From positions 1-6,137 of the forward strand of contig JALFCJ010000224.1 of the NCBI GenBank assembly GCA_022771185.1: a DNA stretch of 6,137 bases, given 5' to 3'. Under the pieces are notes generated by a model that worked only from the letters and a program-made list of their open reading frames with translations, had not been told where the DNA came from and ran no database searches. The position numbers and the translations under genes were made by a program. The DNA is from Spirochaetales bacterium (GTDB lineage Bacteria; Spirochaetota; Spirochaetia; Sphaerochaetales; Sphaerochaetaceae). How positions within the stretch are numbered: position 1 is the stretch's first letter; the number at the start of each line of letters is the position of its first letter. Of the stretch, positions 5,138 to 6,137 are shown in pieces.

Positions 5138-6137
5138 TTAAGCTTCGCCTCCACCTATCACCTGCTCACCGAAAGCATCCACAGTAGGCTCGTCATATAC
5201 AGGAATATCTTTATATGGATCCACTTCATTCTTTTCAGGAAGTGACTTCATATACTCATCCATACTTACTGCAACACGCTTGGCCATGGCGACAGCTTCC
5301 ACAACTGTTCTGGCTCCGTTTACAGCGTCTCCTCCAGCATATACTCCAGCTCTTGAAGTCTTGCCGGTAGAGTCGACGGAAAGTAAGCCTGAGTTAGTAG
5401 TATCCAGGCCCTCCGTGGTCTTAATTAGAGTGCTTTCAGCAGACTGACCGATGGCAACGATTACACCTGTGTGAGGATAGAACTTCTCGCTGTTCTCTAC
5501 TTTCTCTACGCTTCCATCTTCTTTTGTGACGGAATCCAGACAGATCATACCGTTATCTCTTATTTCAAGAGGAATCTTATTGAATCTAAAGTCGACGCCC
5601 TCGATTTTAGCGTATGAATACTCATAGCTGGAAGCCTGGACATGGTTCTCATCAGAGCGTGAGTAACATACAACGTGTCTAGCTCCGTTTCTGATGGCTG
5701 TTCTGGCACAGTCCATGGCAGAGTTGCCCACGCCTATTACAGCAACACTGTCTCCAAGATTAAAGGCTTTGCTGTTACCTAGATAATCGATGGCGAACAC
5801 AACGTTTCCAAGGCTTTCACCCTTGATGTGCATTGCAGAAGGCTTACGTAATCCTGCACCGATGAATACGCTGTCGTATCCATCTCTAAAAAGATCGTCG
5901 ATAGTAATAGTTCTGCCAATTGTAGTATGAGTTCTTACCTTTATACCCTTGAGCTCAAGATGTCTATACTGGAAGTCATCCAAGACCCTGTCGGGGAGAC
6001 GGAAAGAAGGAATACCATATCTCATTACTCCTCCGATTTTGTCTCTTGCTTCGAATATCGTTATATCGTATCCCCAGCGGGCAAGAAGAACTGCAATAGT
6101 GAGGCCTGCAGGTCCTGAGCCTACAATGGCTACCCTC
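5138..6137 (-). CDS. GltD-like FAD/NAD(P)-dependent oxidoreductase, N-terminus missing
   Basis: This gene reads from the right window edge to TAA at 5138-5140, and 332 codons are visible. The frame stays open upstream of the ATG at 6025, through a dinucleotide-binding motif, so that ATG is internal. From the edge: RVAIVGSGPAGLTIA (1-15) binds FAD, FEARDKIGGV (28-37) and YGIPSFRLPD (40-49) are the GltD-type signature, VIGVGNSAMDCAR (133-145) is the NAD(P)-binding motif, and GVYAGGDAVNGARTVVEAVA (264-283) is the C-terminal FAD contact. The family (glutamate synthase small subunit, PreT, NfnB/SudB-like, YgfK-like) passes electrons between NAD(P)H, FAD and Fe-S clusters. The N-terminal Cys-rich Fe-S part, about 110-140 residues in such proteins, would lie outside the window. 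The C-terminus ends in a short acidic tail and GGGEA. It is convergent with the transport operon, so not co-transcribed with it. Which partner and substrate it serves cannot be told from here. Confidence 0.9.
   Translation of the reverse strand, partial: RVAIVGSGPAGLTIAVLLARWGYDITIFEARDKIGGVMRYGIPSFRLPDRVLDDFQYRHLELKGIKVRTHTTIGRTITIDDLFRDGYDSVFIGAGLRKPSAMHIKGESLGNVVFAIDYLGNSKAFNLGDSVAVIGVGNSAMDCARTAIRNGARHVVCYSRSDENHVQASSYEYSYAKIEGVDFRFNKIPLEIRDNGMICLDSVTKEDGSVEKVENSEKFYPHTGVIVAIGQSAESTLIKTTEGLDTTNSGLLSVDSTGKTSRAGVYAGGDAVNGARTVVEAVAMAKRVAVSMDEYMKSLPEKNEVDPYKDIPVYDEPTVDAFGEQVIGGGEA

Noticed and set aside
5138..6025. A complete oxidoreductase starting at the ATG at 6025 on the minus strand
   Set aside because: The frame continues to the edge and encodes the conserved GSGPAG FAD-binding motif just upstream of that Met, so the gene is partial and the Met is internal.
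1..6137. CRISPR arrays, insertion sequences, tandem repeats, phage or defence genes
   Set aside because: No repeated units, transposase motifs or inverted terminal repeats were seen; the window is almost fully occupied by ordinary metabolic and transport genes.

Overview
The window is a compact transport locus. It holds most of a plus-strand operon for a BMP/PnrA-type ABC importer (the purine-nucleoside receptor class, pfam Bmp), ending in a small zinc deaminase. A partial convergent gene for a GltD-like FAD/NAD(P) oxidoreductase follows. Both outer genes run off the window. No mobile element, CRISPR array, tRNA, rRNA or phage gene is visible, and coding density is very high.

Layout. Positions 1-1007 encode a periplasmic substrate-binding protein whose first few codons lie upstream of the window. 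Positions 1008-1074 are a short spacer holding a strong GC hairpin with a T-run, read as a partial terminator or mRNA-stabilising element. Positions 1075-2598 encode a double-domain ATPase, 2588-3664 and 3668-4615 two paralogous BPD_transp_2 permeases, and 4612-5091 a nucleobase/nucleoside deaminase. The junctions from ATPase to deaminase are an 11-bp overlap, a 3-bp gap and a 4-bp ATGA overlap. Each gene has a purine-rich ribosome site, so these four genes are very probably one translationally coupled transcript. A GC hairpin at 5097-5117 separates the operon from the convergent oxidoreductase (5138 to the window edge, minus strand).

How the genes fit together (inference). The binding protein captures a nucleoside or nucleobase in the periplasm, the two permeases and the ATPase import it, and the co-translated deaminase removes an exocyclic amino group from it or from a derived base. 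Known relatives of this transporter architecture are PnrABCDE of Treponema pallidum and NupNOPQ of Bacillus subtilis, both purine nucleoside systems. The exact substrate cannot be read from this sequence. The oxidoreductase could be an electron-transfer subunit for a redox step such as PreT- or YgfK-like chemistry, or simply a glutamate synthase small-subunit homologue. Its function is open.

Organism. The binding protein has a signal peptide ending in AFA-QGAQEE with no lipobox cysteine in the visible part. That suits a diderm with a true periplasm better than a Gram-positive, where such receptors are lipoproteins. The Ala-Gln-Gly-Ala-Gln type of mature N-terminus is reminiscent of spirochaetes (Treponema/Sphaerochaeta-like), but this is a low-confidence guess. 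Base composition is moderate and TGA is used as a stop. I found no convincing undescribed system. The best leads are the transporter-deaminase coupling, the hairpin after the receptor gene, and the unusual residues in the second ATPase domain.
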